IMG/VR virus record: IMGVR_UViG_3300029319_009044
Coordinates: 62,001-126,000 of that record
Source of the DNA: a virus
Length of the DNA: 64,000 nt
Strand: one strand, 5' to 3'
Below, one piece after another: positions 49,701 through 58,195 of this stretch. A program made the translations under genes and the position numbers. Under the pieces are notes generated by a model. The model was given only the letters and a program-made list of their open reading frames with translations. It searched no databases and had not been told where the DNA came from. How positions within the stretch are numbered: the stretch's first letter is position 1; every line of letters starts with the position of its first letter.

Positions 49701-51335
49701 GTGATAGGTGGTTTATTAAAAAGCTTTCCGGATAAGTATAATCCGAATCCCGCTCAAATAAAATTGCTTAAAAATATTGATCAAGCATTTACTGATGGTT
49801 ATAAATTTGTTATTTGTAATGCCCCTACAGGATCTGGGAAGTCATTTATATCAAAAACTATAGGTAATGTATCTAGAGAACCAACAAAAGAGTTTAGAGA
49901 GATTGTAACAAATTATTTAGTATATAAGAGATCCCATGGAGGTGGGTATATGTATGAAGATGAATGTAATAGTGAGCAAGCTTTTGGATGTACAGCTTTA
50001 ACTATAACTAAGGCATTACAAGATCAATATAAAGAGTTATTTAATGATATAAAGATTTTAAAAGGAAAATCAAACTATCAATGCGAAGTGGATGATAGAT
50101 TTACTGTTGAGCTAGCTCCTTGCTTGCATTTACCTAAAATTAAAGAAGAATGTTGGGCTAAAAATAAGTGTCCTTATTATGAGGATAGAAATACTGCACT
50201 AACTTCAACTTTTAGTACTTTAAATTATAATATGTTTTTCTCTTTACCGGATCATTTAAAAAAGAGACAATACATTATATGTGATGAAGCTGCTGAATTA
50301 GAAGATCAATTAGTAAAAGAATTTTCTTGTTCTATTAATTTTGAAAGCTTAACTAGAATGGAAGTTAACATTAGACCTTTTTATTCTAGAAATAGTTTAC
50401 AAGTAGTAAAGTGGATAAATGAACTTATTTTAGATTTAAATGATAGAATAGAAGAATTAAAAGATGTAACAAACAATAATAAAATAAGTAAAAAATTTAT
50501 TATTGAGTCAAAGAAGAATTTGATTTCGTTGAGAAATTTACATTCAAAACTATCGCTTATAATAGATACTTGGAATGAAAGTGAATACCTATATGAAACT
50601 GATAAAAAAGGTATCAATTTTATGCCTTTAAAGGTTGATAAATTGGCTAATCATTTATTTAAACATGCTGATAAGGTAATATTAATGTCAGCTACTATTA
50701 TTGATCCTAATAATTTTAGTAAAAGTTTAGGTATTAAAAAATTTAAATATATAGAAGCTGAATCTTCATTTGATTCTAAAAATGCTCCTATCTACTGTAA
50801 TACTAAAGTTAAATTAAATTACCATAATTTAAAACGCAGTCTACCTAAAGTTGTAAAACAAATAGAAGAAATTTGCGATTTTCATAAAAGTGATAAAGGT
50901 ATTATTCATACTCATAATAATATTATTACATCTTTCTTATCAGATAAATTAACTGATTCAAGATTTTTAATAAGAGAGCCCGGAGTTAGAAATGAAGTTA
51001 TATTAGAGCAACATTTTTTAAATAATGACCCTACTGTTTTAATATCCCCTTCTATGTCTCATGGTGTTGATTTAAGAGATGATCTTGCAAGATTTCAAAT
51101 CATAGTTAAAGCTCCATTTTTACCTACTAAAGATAAACGAATAGAAAAATTAATGAAAGATAACTTTGATTGGTATATCAATAAGATGCTTTGTTCGTTA
51201 ATTCAATCATGTGGAAGAGGTGTAAGATCTCATAAAGATCACTGTGTTACTTATATTTTAGATGGTTCTATTGCTGAGAGTGTAGTTAATAATAGACATA
51301 AGCTACCTAAATATTTCATTGATAGGTTTTTGTAA
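49701..51335 (+). CDS. DinG/XPD-type DNA helicase with iron-sulfur cysteines
   Basis: SF2 helicase of 544 aa starting at GTG. Walker A ICNAPTGSGKSFISK (about 38-52), four cysteines between motifs I and II in YQCEV, APCLHL, EECWAKNKCPYY that should hold an Fe-S cluster, a DEAA box YIICDEAAELEDQ, KVILMSATI, and motif VI SLIQSCGRGVRSHKDHC. It would unwind 5'-3' and act in repair or recombination. It is distinct from gp41, UvsW and T4 Dda. Confidence 0.82.
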   Translation: MIGGLLKSFPDKYNPNPAQIKLLKNIDQAFTDGYKFVICNAPTGSGKSFISKTIGNVSREPTKEFREIVTNYLVYKRSHGGGYMYEDECNSEQAFGCTALTITKALQDQYKELFNDIKILKGKSNYQCEVDDRFTVELAPCLHLPKIKEECWAKNKCPYYEDRNTALTSTFSTLNYNMFFSLPDHLKKRQYIICDEAAELEDQLVKEFSCSINFESLTRMEVNIRPFYSRNSLQVVKWINELILDLNDRIEELKDVTNNNKISKKFIIESKKNLISLRNLHSKLSLIIDTWNESEYLYETDKKGINFMPLKVDKLANHLFKHADKVILMSATIIDPNNFSKSLGIKKFKYIEAESSFDSKNAPIYCNTKVKLNYHNLKRSLPKVVKQIEEICDFHKSDKGIIHTHNNIITSFLSDKLTDSRFLIREPGVRNEVILEQHFLNNDPTVLISPSMSHGVDLRDDLARFQIIVKAPFLPTKDKRIEKLMKDNFDWYINKMLCSLIQSCGRGVRSHKDHCVTYILDGSIAESVVNNRHKLPKYFIDRFL

Positions 51336-51341
51336 TAAATA
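51334..51341 (+). promoter_or_regulatory. Late-type octamer AATAAATA
   Basis: Includes part of the helicase TAA stop; 11 nt before the ATG at 51353, a longer distance than at the other sites. Confidence 0.5.
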
Positions 51342-51352
51342 TATAAGACGGT

Positions 51353-52525
51353 ATGAAGAATAGAGCTTTTCATTTTGAAATTAAAAATTTACTAACCCAG
51401 TTTGTTGCTGCATTTGATGATACAGTAATAAGTAGGTTTGATAAAAACAGAAATGCGAAGTCAAATATAGAGGTTAGATATGTCTTTGCGCCTAAGCAGC
51501 GCGTTATGTACGATATAGTAAATAAAGCTCAAAATTTAACCCTTCCAGTTGTAGCAATTAATTTAGATAGTGTATCACGAGATGAAACAAGAGTTTTTAA
51601 TAAACTAGCTACTTCAATGATACCTGCTCAAGAAAAAGATGATCCTAAATCCTCTACTAAATTTCTAATGCCGGTACCAGTAAATCTTGAAGTTAGTATG
51701 TCTATTCTTGCAAGATACATGCAAGATGTAGATCAAATAGTTTCAAATTTTGTTCCATATAATAATCCTTATATTATACTTTCTTGGAAAGTACCCGAAG
51801 ATATAGGTGCAGAGTATGATCAAGAGATAAGAAGTGAAGTTCTTTGGAATGGAAATTTAACTTACTCTACTCCAACAGATACAACTTATTCCGAAAAATT
51901 TAGAATAACAGTTGATACATCTTTTACTATAAAGGGTTGGTTATTTCCAGAAGAAAAAAGTAACGTTGGTAATATATATCAAATCGATAATAATTTTATA
52001 GCAGTAGATTTACAAAATAGAATATACTCTCCTCTTGAAGAGCAGATATCAGTAGAATCTTATACCAATCAAGGTTATGGAGCTTTATCGGGTTATGATA
52101 ATAGTGTACCTACTAATTATTCAGAAACTATATCTATATCAGGTGTACCTACATTTACAAATATATTTTATACTACTTCAGGTGTTTTTGAACAATTAAG
52201 AAATGAAACATCTGTACTATCCTCTCAAACTAATAATTTTATATTATATGGAAAATCATTAAATTATAGTAATTCACTTTACATAAGTGCTAATAGATTA
52301 AATTTCTTTACAGATTTCCAAAAAGTAACTTCTGCTAAATTAGATACTATAAGCGCATATAAACTTGATGATAGTCTTTATAATATAGCTACTGATAATA
52401 TAGTAAGTATATTCTTACCAACTTCTACTTTAAGTGGTACCGGTAAGTTTACTTTTGTAACAGCTAACGAAGCTGGATGGGCTTCTTCTTATCAAGCTGC
52501 TAGCTCTATCCTTAACTTAGAATAA
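51353..52525 (+). CDS. 15: Tail terminator/sheath stabiliser gp15-like protein
   Basis: 390 aa. The first 230 residues follow T4 gp15: an N-terminal helix pair, VRYVFAPKQRVMYDIV, VNLEVSMSILARYMQDVDQI, FVPYNNPYIIL, and the closing FRITVDTSFTIKGWLFPEE. A 150-residue Ser/Thr/Tyr-rich C-terminal domain absent from T4 gp15 follows (FYTTSGVFEQLRNET). It is placed directly before the portal gene and behind a late octamer. gp15 caps the tail at the neck junction. Confidence 0.6.
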   Translation: MKNRAFHFEIKNLLTQFVAAFDDTVISRFDKNRNAKSNIEVRYVFAPKQRVMYDIVNKAQNLTLPVVAINLDSVSRDETRVFNKLATSMIPAQEKDDPKSSTKFLMPVPVNLEVSMSILARYMQDVDQIVSNFVPYNNPYIILSWKVPEDIGAEYDQEIRSEVLWNGNLTYSTPTDTTYSEKFRITVDTSFTIKGWLFPEEKSNVGNIYQIDNNFIAVDLQNRIYSPLEEQISVESYTNQGYGALSGYDNSVPTNYSETISISGVPTFTNIFYTTSGVFEQLRNETSVLSSQTNNFILYGKSLNYSNSLYISANRLNFFTDFQKVTSAKLDTISAYKLDDSLYNIATDNIVSIFLPTSTLSGTGKFTFVTANEAGWASSYQAASSILNLE

Positions 52526-52528
52526 ATA
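52521..52528 (+). promoter_or_regulatory. Late-type octamer AATAAATA before the portal gene
   Basis: Overlaps the stop of the previous gene, 6 nt before the portal ATG. A second copy, TATAAATA at 52527-52534, directly abuts the ATG. Confidence 0.6.
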
Positions 52529-52534
52529 TAAATA

Positions 52535-54346
52535 ATGGCAAGACCTGATTCATCAACATCATCTCCTACTAATCGTTCTTATGTAACGAACGATGGGCGG
52601 GCATCTACATTTGGTAGAAATTTAATTCAATATATTCAAAATAGATTACCATATTCAAATGTAGCTCCTGAACAAGATAATCTCAATCCTAAGTATAATA
52701 TATTTAAAAAGACAGGAATGAAGAGAGCAGAAGCTTTAGCAAAAGCTTCAGTTTCTTCTTCTAATCCATACAACAATATACCTATAGGTGATTTCGCAAA
52801 AGACTCGTCTTTTGGCGATGTAATGTATGCTAATATACAAGAAGATAAACAAGGTAGGTTAAGAGATTATAGAATAATTGCTGCTTATTCTGAAGTAGCT
52901 GATGCATTAGATGAAATTTGTGATGAAACAATTAATCCAGATGAATCTGGGTGGGTTACAAAATTACATTTAAAAGAAATTGATTTAACTATAGAAGAAA
53001 AAGCTGAACTAGATAAACAGTTTCATAGATATGTAGAATATTATGATTTAAAAAATAAAGGCTGGCAATATTTTAGACAGCTTCTTGTAGAAGGAGAGTT
53101 ATTTTTTGAACAAATAGTTCATGAAGGGTATTTAGAGGATGGTATATTAGGGGTAATTAATTTACCTGCTGAGATAATTGACCCGGTTTATAACAATATT
53201 CAAAATATGCTAGTAAAGGGCTTTATTTACAGAAAGCCTATTTTTAGTATAGATAAACCTAATAAGATTGAAAAAATTGAATTTATTCCTATGGATCAAA
53301 ACCAGATTACTTATGTTAACTCTGGTGTATATAATGAAACTAAAAACTTTGTTGTACCATTTTTAGAAAATGCTAGAAGACCTTATAGGCAATTATCTTT
53401 AATTGAAGATGCTATTGTAATATATAGATTAGTAAGAGCGCCAGAGAGATTAGTTTTTAATGTTGACGTAGGAAACATGGCACCTCCTAAAGCAGAAGCT
53501 TATCTAAGAAAACTCATATCAAATTATTGGTCAAAGAAAACTTTTGATTTGGATCAAGATAATGTAGTTAAAAAATTTAACCCTCAATCAATGCTTGATG
53601 CATTTTGGTTTGCTAGGAGACAAGGTTCTGAAGGTACAACTGTATCACAATTAGCTGGAGGTGCTAATTTAGGAGAACTATCTGACTTAATGTATTTTAT
53701 TAAAAAGCTTTATAGAGCTCTTAAAGTACCTTCAACTAGACTTGATCCTAATGACCAGGCTTCTGCTGACGGATCAACTATATTAAGAGAGGAGTTAAAA
53801 TTTGCTCGTTTTGTAATGAGACAGCAACAAAGATTTGGAGCTGGTCTTAAAAAAGGGTTTATTACACATTTAACATTAATGGGTCTATTTAAGAAATATG
53901 ACTTAAATGAGCAAAATTTAGAAATAGAGTTTAATGTACCTACTAATTTTTATGAATTAAGAGAAAATCAAAGATTAGAATTAAAAGCAGGTAATTTTAA
54001 CAATCTAGCCTCATCAGAATTTGTATCAGCTACATATGCACAAAAAAAATATCTTGGTTGGAGAGATAAGGATATTCTAGCTAATAGAGAGTTTTTAAGA
54101 AAAGATGCTGAATTACAGTGGGAGTTATCTCAAATACAAGCAGCAGGACCGGCATGGAAAGAGCAAGCAGTAGCTGGAGAAGTAGCAGGAGGTGAAGCTG
54201 CTGTTGGCGGTGAAGGTGCTGGGGTAGGAGCTAGTGGAGGAGAAGGTGGTATTCCTGAGTTTGGTGGAGGACCAGCAGATACAGGAGATAATGTAGAAGT
54301 AGCAGCTGAAGCTGAACCTGATACAGCTGAAACAGCTGAGATTTAA
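52535..54346 (+). CDS. 20: Portal protein gp20
   Basis: 603-residue T4-type portal. Recognisable blocks are DYRIIAAYSEVADALDEICD, GWQYFRQLLVEGELFFEQIV, DAIVIYRLVRAPERLVFNVD, DAFWFARRQGSEGTTVSQLA with GANLGELSDLMYF, and PSTRLDPNDQASADGSTI. The last 70 residues are a Gly/Ala/Glu-rich tail (GGEAAVGGEGAGVGASGG) that looks flexible. It forms the dodecameric DNA gate at the head vertex and nucleates head assembly. Confidence 0.93.
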   Translation: MARPDSSTSSPTNRSYVTNDGRASTFGRNLIQYIQNRLPYSNVAPEQDNLNPKYNIFKKTGMKRAEALAKASVSSSNPYNNIPIGDFAKDSSFGDVMYANIQEDKQGRLRDYRIIAAYSEVADALDEICDETINPDESGWVTKLHLKEIDLTIEEKAELDKQFHRYVEYYDLKNKGWQYFRQLLVEGELFFEQIVHEGYLEDGILGVINLPAEIIDPVYNNIQNMLVKGFIYRKPIFSIDKPNKIEKIEFIPMDQNQITYVNSGVYNETKNFVVPFLENARRPYRQLSLIEDAIVIYRLVRAPERLVFNVDVGNMAPPKAEAYLRKLISNYWSKKTFDLDQDNVVKKFNPQSMLDAFWFARRQGSEGTTVSQLAGGANLGELSDLMYFIKKLYRALKVPSTRLDPNDQASADGSTILREELKFARFVMRQQQRFGAGLKKGFITHLTLMGLFKKYDLNEQNLEIEFNVPTNFYELRENQRLELKAGNFNNLASSEFVSATYAQKKYLGWRDKDILANREFLRKDAELQWELSQIQAAGPAWKEQAVAGEVAGGEAAVGGEGAGVGASGGEGGIPEFGGGPADTGDNVEVAAEAEPDTAETAEI

Positions 54347-54721
54347 TTATCTTATTGGATTAGAGCTAAAGAACTGAGTCCTATAATAAAGAGTACCAGC
54401 TCCAGTACCAGTTTTAGCTGAAACTTGATTAACGTTAGTTAAACCTCTTAAAGTAATACTGTCATTATCATCAAGTAAAAAACCTCTGCTTACATTTATA
54501 GCTTCGGCATCACCCCAAGCATCTGATCTATCAAATAAAGTAACTGTTTGACCTGTCTTATTTACTATGTATACTTCTGAGCATAATTGACCTAAAAATG
54601 GTTTAACTGAATCAACACCTGATAAACGAGTCATACCTGTAGTTACACGAATATTAAATGATCTACACTCATTATTATTAAAATATGTACTTCCGTTATT
54701 AGTAGTTAGAGCTTCTGGCAT
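54347..54721 (-). CDS. Late minus-strand hypothetical protein, 124 aa
   Basis: Unrecognised, beta-rich: FNIRVTTGMTRLSG, CSEVYIVNKTGQTVTLFD, GFLLDDNDSITLRGLTNVN, GAGTLYYRTQFFSSNPIR. Reads like a small virion decoration or fibre domain. It lies on the opposite strand between portal and neck genes with its own late octamer (54727-54734, minus), back-to-back with the plus octamer of the next gene. Its stop meets the portal stop. Confidence 0.65.
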   Translation of the reverse strand: MPEALTTNNGSTYFNNNECRSFNIRVTTGMTRLSGVDSVKPFLGQLCSEVYIVNKTGQTVTLFDRSDAWGDAEAINVSRGFLLDDNDSITLRGLTNVNQVSAKTGTGAGTLYYRTQFFSSNPIR

Positions 54722-54726
54722 ATTAT

Positions 54727-54734
54727 TATTTATG
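54727..54734 (-). promoter_or_regulatory. Late-type octamer CATAAATA (minus)
   Basis: 5 nt before the ATG at 54721, divergent from the plus-strand octamer 5 nt away. Confidence 0.6.
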
Positions 54735-54738
54735 CTAG

Positions 54739-54746
54739 AATAAATA
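54739..54746 (+). promoter_or_regulatory. Late-type octamer AATAAATA (plus)
   Basis: 5 nt before the ATG at 54752; partner of the divergent site at 54727-54734. Confidence 0.6.
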
Positions 54747-54751
54747 ATTTT

Positions 54752-55984
54752 ATGGCACTTGCATGTACTATTCAGCCTCTTTCAGCATTTTTATCTACTA
54801 ATTTAAATTCTAAAGTAGAGACTTACGATAGACTCGGAGATAGAATTAAAAGAGCTCTAGGTTACCCGATAGTAAGTTTAGAGATTCATACTGATCAATT
54901 AAGAGAAAATATTCAAATAGCAGTAGAATATTTTACTAAATATGCTGGGTTTACACAAGAATATCTAATCTTTGATTCTAATATGTATGAAAAAAATAAA
55001 GGTATTCGTTTAGATTTATTATATACGTTAGCTAATACAAATTTAACTACTAATGCAAGAAAAGTAGCTGGTACTAATCCATTAGGACCGGGGCCTGAAT
55101 TTATAGGCTCAACTCCTGAATCAGTTTATGTAAGTACATCATCAATATTATCAGGTAATTTTCATACATCAAAGTACCCAGTATATTCTGGTAGTACTGC
55201 AGTTTTATCAGGCTCTCTTTCAGCCACATTTACTCCTTTAACTGGAGGTCAAAACGGTATTAGGAAATTTGAATTGTTTGATCAAACATTAGTCTCAACT
55301 ATTACATCTCTTAAAACAACAAGTGGTTCACTTTTAGGTCAATCGCTATCGAGTCACTTTACAAAAACCACTAGACAAACTATAACTCAACAAGGATCAG
55401 CTTCAGAAGCTGTTTCTTTTCAAAATGTATTTGATTACGATATTATGGATTATAGAAAAGTAGTTGATGTTACTGACTTTGAAGAAGGTTCCACTACTGG
55501 TATTAATACATTGTTTACATTAGAGCAAACTCTAGCTCAACAAACGTATTTTAGTTATGCTATGGGTAATTATGGATTTGATTTAATTTCGTGGTATACA
55601 TTAAAAAATTGGATAGATACTCGTGAAAAGGTATTAGCTATAAAAAGAGACGTAAAATTTGATGCTCGAACTCAGTATATGACAATGTACCCACAACCTG
55701 GTAACGAAAGATTTTACGGAGTCGTTTCATGTTATTTAGAAAAACCTATAAGAAATGTTATTATGGAACAATGGGTTTATGAATATTCACTAGCTCTTTC
55801 AATGATAACTATAGGAAGAGTAAGAGGTAAGTTTGGTTCAGTTAATCTTTTAGGTGGAGGTGCTCTTAATTATGATTTACTTCAAGAAGGTCAGCAGAAA
55901 AAAGCTGAATTAGAGCAAAAATTATTAGATGGAGCATCACCTGGACTTGGCGATTCTGATCCTACAATGTTCTTTGTCGGGTAA
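54752..55984 (+). CDS. Neck/head-tail connector-like structural protein
   Basis: 410 aa. The segment RIKRALGYPIVSLEIHTDQL with RENIQIAVEYFTKYAGF is the helical pattern of connector proteins (T4 gp13-like and related marine proteins). The centre is Ser/Thr-rich, followed by YDIMDYRKVVDVTDFEEG, an aromatic LISWYTLKNWIDTREKV and RFYGVVSCYLEKPIRNVIM. The C-terminus is KKAELEQKLLDG. Assignment to gp13 or another neck protein is uncertain; a virion role is likely from location and late octamer. Confidence 0.6.
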   Translation: MALACTIQPLSAFLSTNLNSKVETYDRLGDRIKRALGYPIVSLEIHTDQLRENIQIAVEYFTKYAGFTQEYLIFDSNMYEKNKGIRLDLLYTLANTNLTTNARKVAGTNPLGPGPEFIGSTPESVYVSTSSILSGNFHTSKYPVYSGSTAVLSGSLSATFTPLTGGQNGIRKFELFDQTLVSTITSLKTTSGSLLGQSLSSHFTKTTRQTITQQGSASEAVSFQNVFDYDIMDYRKVVDVTDFEEGSTTGINTLFTLEQTLAQQTYFSYAMGNYGFDLISWYTLKNWIDTREKVLAIKRDVKFDARTQYMTMYPQPGNERFYGVVSCYLEKPIRNVIMEQWVYEYSLALSMITIGRVRGKFGSVNLLGGGALNYDLLQEGQQKKAELEQKLLDGASPGLGDSDPTMFFVG

Positions 55985-56421
55985 TGAACAAGTGGCGACA
56001 AGGTATATTTATACCTAAAAATTCTCATAAATTTATAGGTGATAAAGCTATTTATAGATCCGGATTAGAATTAAAATTTTTTCGATTCTGTGATAATAAT
56101 AATAATGTTAAAAAATGGGGTAGCGAAAATGTAATAGTACCATATTATAACCCTTTAGATAATAAAGGTCATAAGTATTACGTTGATAATTATATTGAAA
56201 TTTTAGAAGGTAATAAATTAGTTAAATACTTAGTAGAAATAAAACATTCAAGGGAAACAAAACCACCAAGAACGAAGTATAGAAACCGTAAACATCTAAT
56301 TTATGAACAAAAAACTTTTGTAACTAATCAAGCAAAATGGAAAGCAGCTAAAGAATATAGTAAAAAAAGAGGGTATAAGTTTATTATTTTAACAGAAAAA
56401 GAGCTTATTTTTAAAAGATGA
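55984..56421 (+). CDS. 4: Head completion protein gp4
   Basis: 145 aa (T4 gp4 is 150). KAIYRSGLELKFFRFCDNNN, VIVPYYNPLDNKGHKYYVDN, YLVEIKHSRETKPPR and FVTNQAKWKAAKEYSKKRGY match the T4 gp4 layout, which has a nuclease-like PD...E-x-K core (here D in YYVDNY and E-I-K). It acts on packaged DNA ends or head stabilisation. Starts within the stop of the neck gene (TAATGA). Confidence 0.85.
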   Translation: MNKWRQGIFIPKNSHKFIGDKAIYRSGLELKFFRFCDNNNNVKKWGSENVIVPYYNPLDNKGHKYYVDNYIEILEGNKLVKYLVEIKHSRETKPPRTKYRNRKHLIYEQKTFVTNQAKWKAAKEYSKKRGYKFIILTEKELIFKR

Positions 56422-56428
56422 ATAAATA
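56421..56428 (+). promoter_or_regulatory. Late-type octamer AATAAATA
   Basis: Just after the TGA stop of gp4, 5 nt before the gp21 ATG. Confidence 0.6.
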
Positions 56429-56433
56429 ATTGT

Positions 56434-57099
56434 ATGGCTTTAAAACTTAATTTAGTTGTAGAAAAACCTGACATAAACGATGAGTTCGAATATATTGAAG
56501 AACAAGCAGATAGAAATGCTGAATCGAGTCTTTTTATAAAAGGTCCTTATATGATGGCAGAAGGTGTAAATCGTAATAATAGGCTTTACCCTTTAGATGA
56601 ATTAAAAAGAGAAACTGAACGTTATATTGAAGAAATGGTTAAACCGGGAAGAGCTATGGGAGAACTTAATCACCCAACTACAGCAGATGTAGATCTAGAA
56701 AGAGCATGTCATATGGTTACTGAATTAACACAAGAAGGTAATATATTCTATGGTAAATCTAAAGTTCTATCAACTCCTTGCGGGCAGGTAGTAAGATCGC
56801 TTATAAATGATGGAGTAAAAGTAGGTATGTCTTCAAGAGCTTTGGGAACTTTAGAAGAGGGATCAGATCACAGTACAGTTAAAAATATGAAACTGGTTGC
56901 TATTGATTGTGTAGCTGATCCATCTTATCCAAGTGCTTTTGTAGATGGAATTTTAGAATCTAAACAATGGGTTGTCACAGGTGATAATAGATATGAAGAA
57001 ATATATGAAGATTTTGAAAAATCTATAAAAACATTACCTAAAAAAGAAGTAGATTCATTTTTACGTAACAGAATTTTAAACTTTATTAAATCTTTATAA
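56434..57099 (+). CDS. 21: Prohead core protease gp21
   Basis: Serine protease that matures the prohead by cutting scaffold, capsid and internal proteins after hydrophobic-x-Glu. Motifs: GPYMMAEGVNRNNRLYP, GRAMGELNHPTTADVDLERA (catalytic His in ELNHP) and GVKVGMSSRALGTLEE (catalytic Ser in GMSSR). Length 221 equals T4 gp21. Its presence supports reading the short leaders at 22-32 kb as cleavable capsid-targeting peptides. Confidence 0.93.
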   Translation: MALKLNLVVEKPDINDEFEYIEEQADRNAESSLFIKGPYMMAEGVNRNNRLYPLDELKRETERYIEEMVKPGRAMGELNHPTTADVDLERACHMVTELTQEGNIFYGKSKVLSTPCGQVVRSLINDGVKVGMSSRALGTLEEGSDHSTVKNMKLVAIDCVADPSYPSAFVDGILESKQWVVTGDNRYEEIYEDFEKSIKTLPKKEVDSFLRNRILNFIKSL

Positions 57100-57105
57100 T
57101 AAATA
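57098..57105 (+). promoter_or_regulatory. Late-type octamer AATAAATA
   Basis: Overlaps the gp21 TAA stop; 5 nt before the ATG at 57111. Probably drives the small core gene, gp22 and gp23. Confidence 0.6.
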
Positions 57106-57110
57106 ATATT

Positions 57111-57257
57111 ATGGCTAATCAAAAAAACAAAATTATAAAGTTTATTCAAGAACTTTCTAGTAAAAATTATGCCGAGGCACATAAATATTTAAAGAGCGTA
57201 ATTGAAGACAAGATTACAAAGAAAATCAATAACGCTACAGAAAAACCACTCTTTTAA
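57111..57257 (+). CDS. Small prohead-core-like protein, 48 aa
   Basis: Read from the gap between gp21 and gp22: MANQKNKIIKFIQELSSKNY, then AEAHKYLKSVIEDKITKKIN and ending ATEKPLF. Short, basic and helical, in the position where T4-like phages carry small core or chaperone-like head genes (T4 has gp67/gp68 near 21). It has a late octamer 5 nt upstream and ends 1 nt before the gp22 ATG. The family name is uncertain. Confidence 0.7.
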   Translation: MANQKNKIIKFIQELSSKNYAEAHKYLKSVIEDKITKKINNATEKPLF

Positions 57258-57258
57258 T

Positions 57259-58113
57259 ATGAAAAACGAAAAATCATTACCCGAGCAGGCAGAAGAAGTA
57301 CTTACTGAAGATTCAGTAAAAGAAATAGAAACTGCCATTGAAGAAAAAATTCAATTATCAGTTGAAGCAGCACTGACTAATCAAGACGAGTTATATGCAG
57401 AAAAACTTGAAGAGTTAGTAACAGCAATTGATAAAGATCATACTGATAAATTAAAAAGAGTGGTTGAAGCAGTAGATCATAATAACGCTAATAAGCTTGT
57501 ACATGTAGTTAAAAAGTATGAAAATGAACTTAACGATAAAGCAGATTCATTTAAAAATACTTTAGTAGAAAGTGTTTCAGATTATTTAGATGAATATCTA
57601 GAAGAGTCAGTTCCAACACAAGCTATTGAAGAAGCTACTAAAAATAGAACAGCTAGAGAAGTTCTTTCTAATTTAAGAAAGGTACTTGCTGTTGATTCAA
57701 GTCTTATGAGTGAGTCAGTCAAAGAAGCGGTATTAGATGGTAAAACTCAAATTGATGAATTAACCTCTAAAGTTGATGAATTACATAAAGAAAATGTACT
57801 TCTAAAAGAAGCTTATGATAAGCAAACTTCTACTTTACTGTTAGAAAATAAAACTGCAGGTATAAATGGTAAGAAGAAAGAATATCTACTTAAGATTTTA
57901 AGTGATAAATCGCCTAAGTTTATTGAAGAGAATTTCGAATATACTTGTAAATTGTTTGATAAAAAAGAAAATGAAAGACTTTCAGTACTAAAAGAGGAAG
58001 CATACAAAAAGCGTAAAGTTAAAACAGATGCTCCAGTACAACCAATTACAGAGGAGAAAAAGCCTGAGATTTCTAACCCTTATTTAGCGGAATTAAAAAG
58101 ATCTCACAAATAA
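57259..58113 (+). CDS. 22: Prohead scaffold protein gp22
   Basis: Start at the ATG at 57259 (MKNEKSLPEQAEEVLTEDSV); an open frame extends upstream to 57202 but would cross the small core gene. The 284-residue protein is acidic and almost wholly coiled-coil-like (KIQLSVEAALTNQDELYAEK, VDELHKENVLLKEAYDK), as scaffold proteins are, with many Glu residues in potential gp21 sites. It ends NPYLAELKRSHK. T4 gp22 is 269. Confidence 0.85.
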   Translation: MKNEKSLPEQAEEVLTEDSVKEIETAIEEKIQLSVEAALTNQDELYAEKLEELVTAIDKDHTDKLKRVVEAVDHNNANKLVHVVKKYENELNDKADSFKNTLVESVSDYLDEYLEESVPTQAIEEATKNRTAREVLSNLRKVLAVDSSLMSESVKEAVLDGKTQIDELTSKVDELHKENVLLKEAYDKQTSTLLLENKTAGINGKKKEYLLKILSDKSPKFIEENFEYTCKLFDKKENERLSVLKEEAYKKRKVKTDAPVQPITEEKKPEISNPYLAELKRSHK

Positions 58114-58131
58114 TTTCACCCCTGAACAATG

Positions 58132-58169
58132 AGGTGCTTGCCACCTGAGTAACTTGGGACTAGATCCCA
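58132..58169 (+). promoter_or_regulatory. Structured 5' leader of the major capsid gene
   Basis: Two small hairpins, AGGTG-cttgc-CACCT (58132-58146) and TGGGA-ctaga-TCCCA (58155-58169), lie between gp22 and gp23. They are followed by AAAGGAAA about 10 nt before the gp23 ATG, the clearest Shine-Dalgarno noted in this window. No late octamer is visible in the 82-nt gap. Confidence 0.5.
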
Positions 58170-58195
58170 TGAGGTAAAATGAAAGGAAACGTCTA

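Noticed and set aside
57202-57258. Longer N-terminus for gp22 from an upstream alternative start
   Set aside because: It would run through the 48-aa gene in another frame, whereas the ATG at 57259 gives a standard scaffold start.
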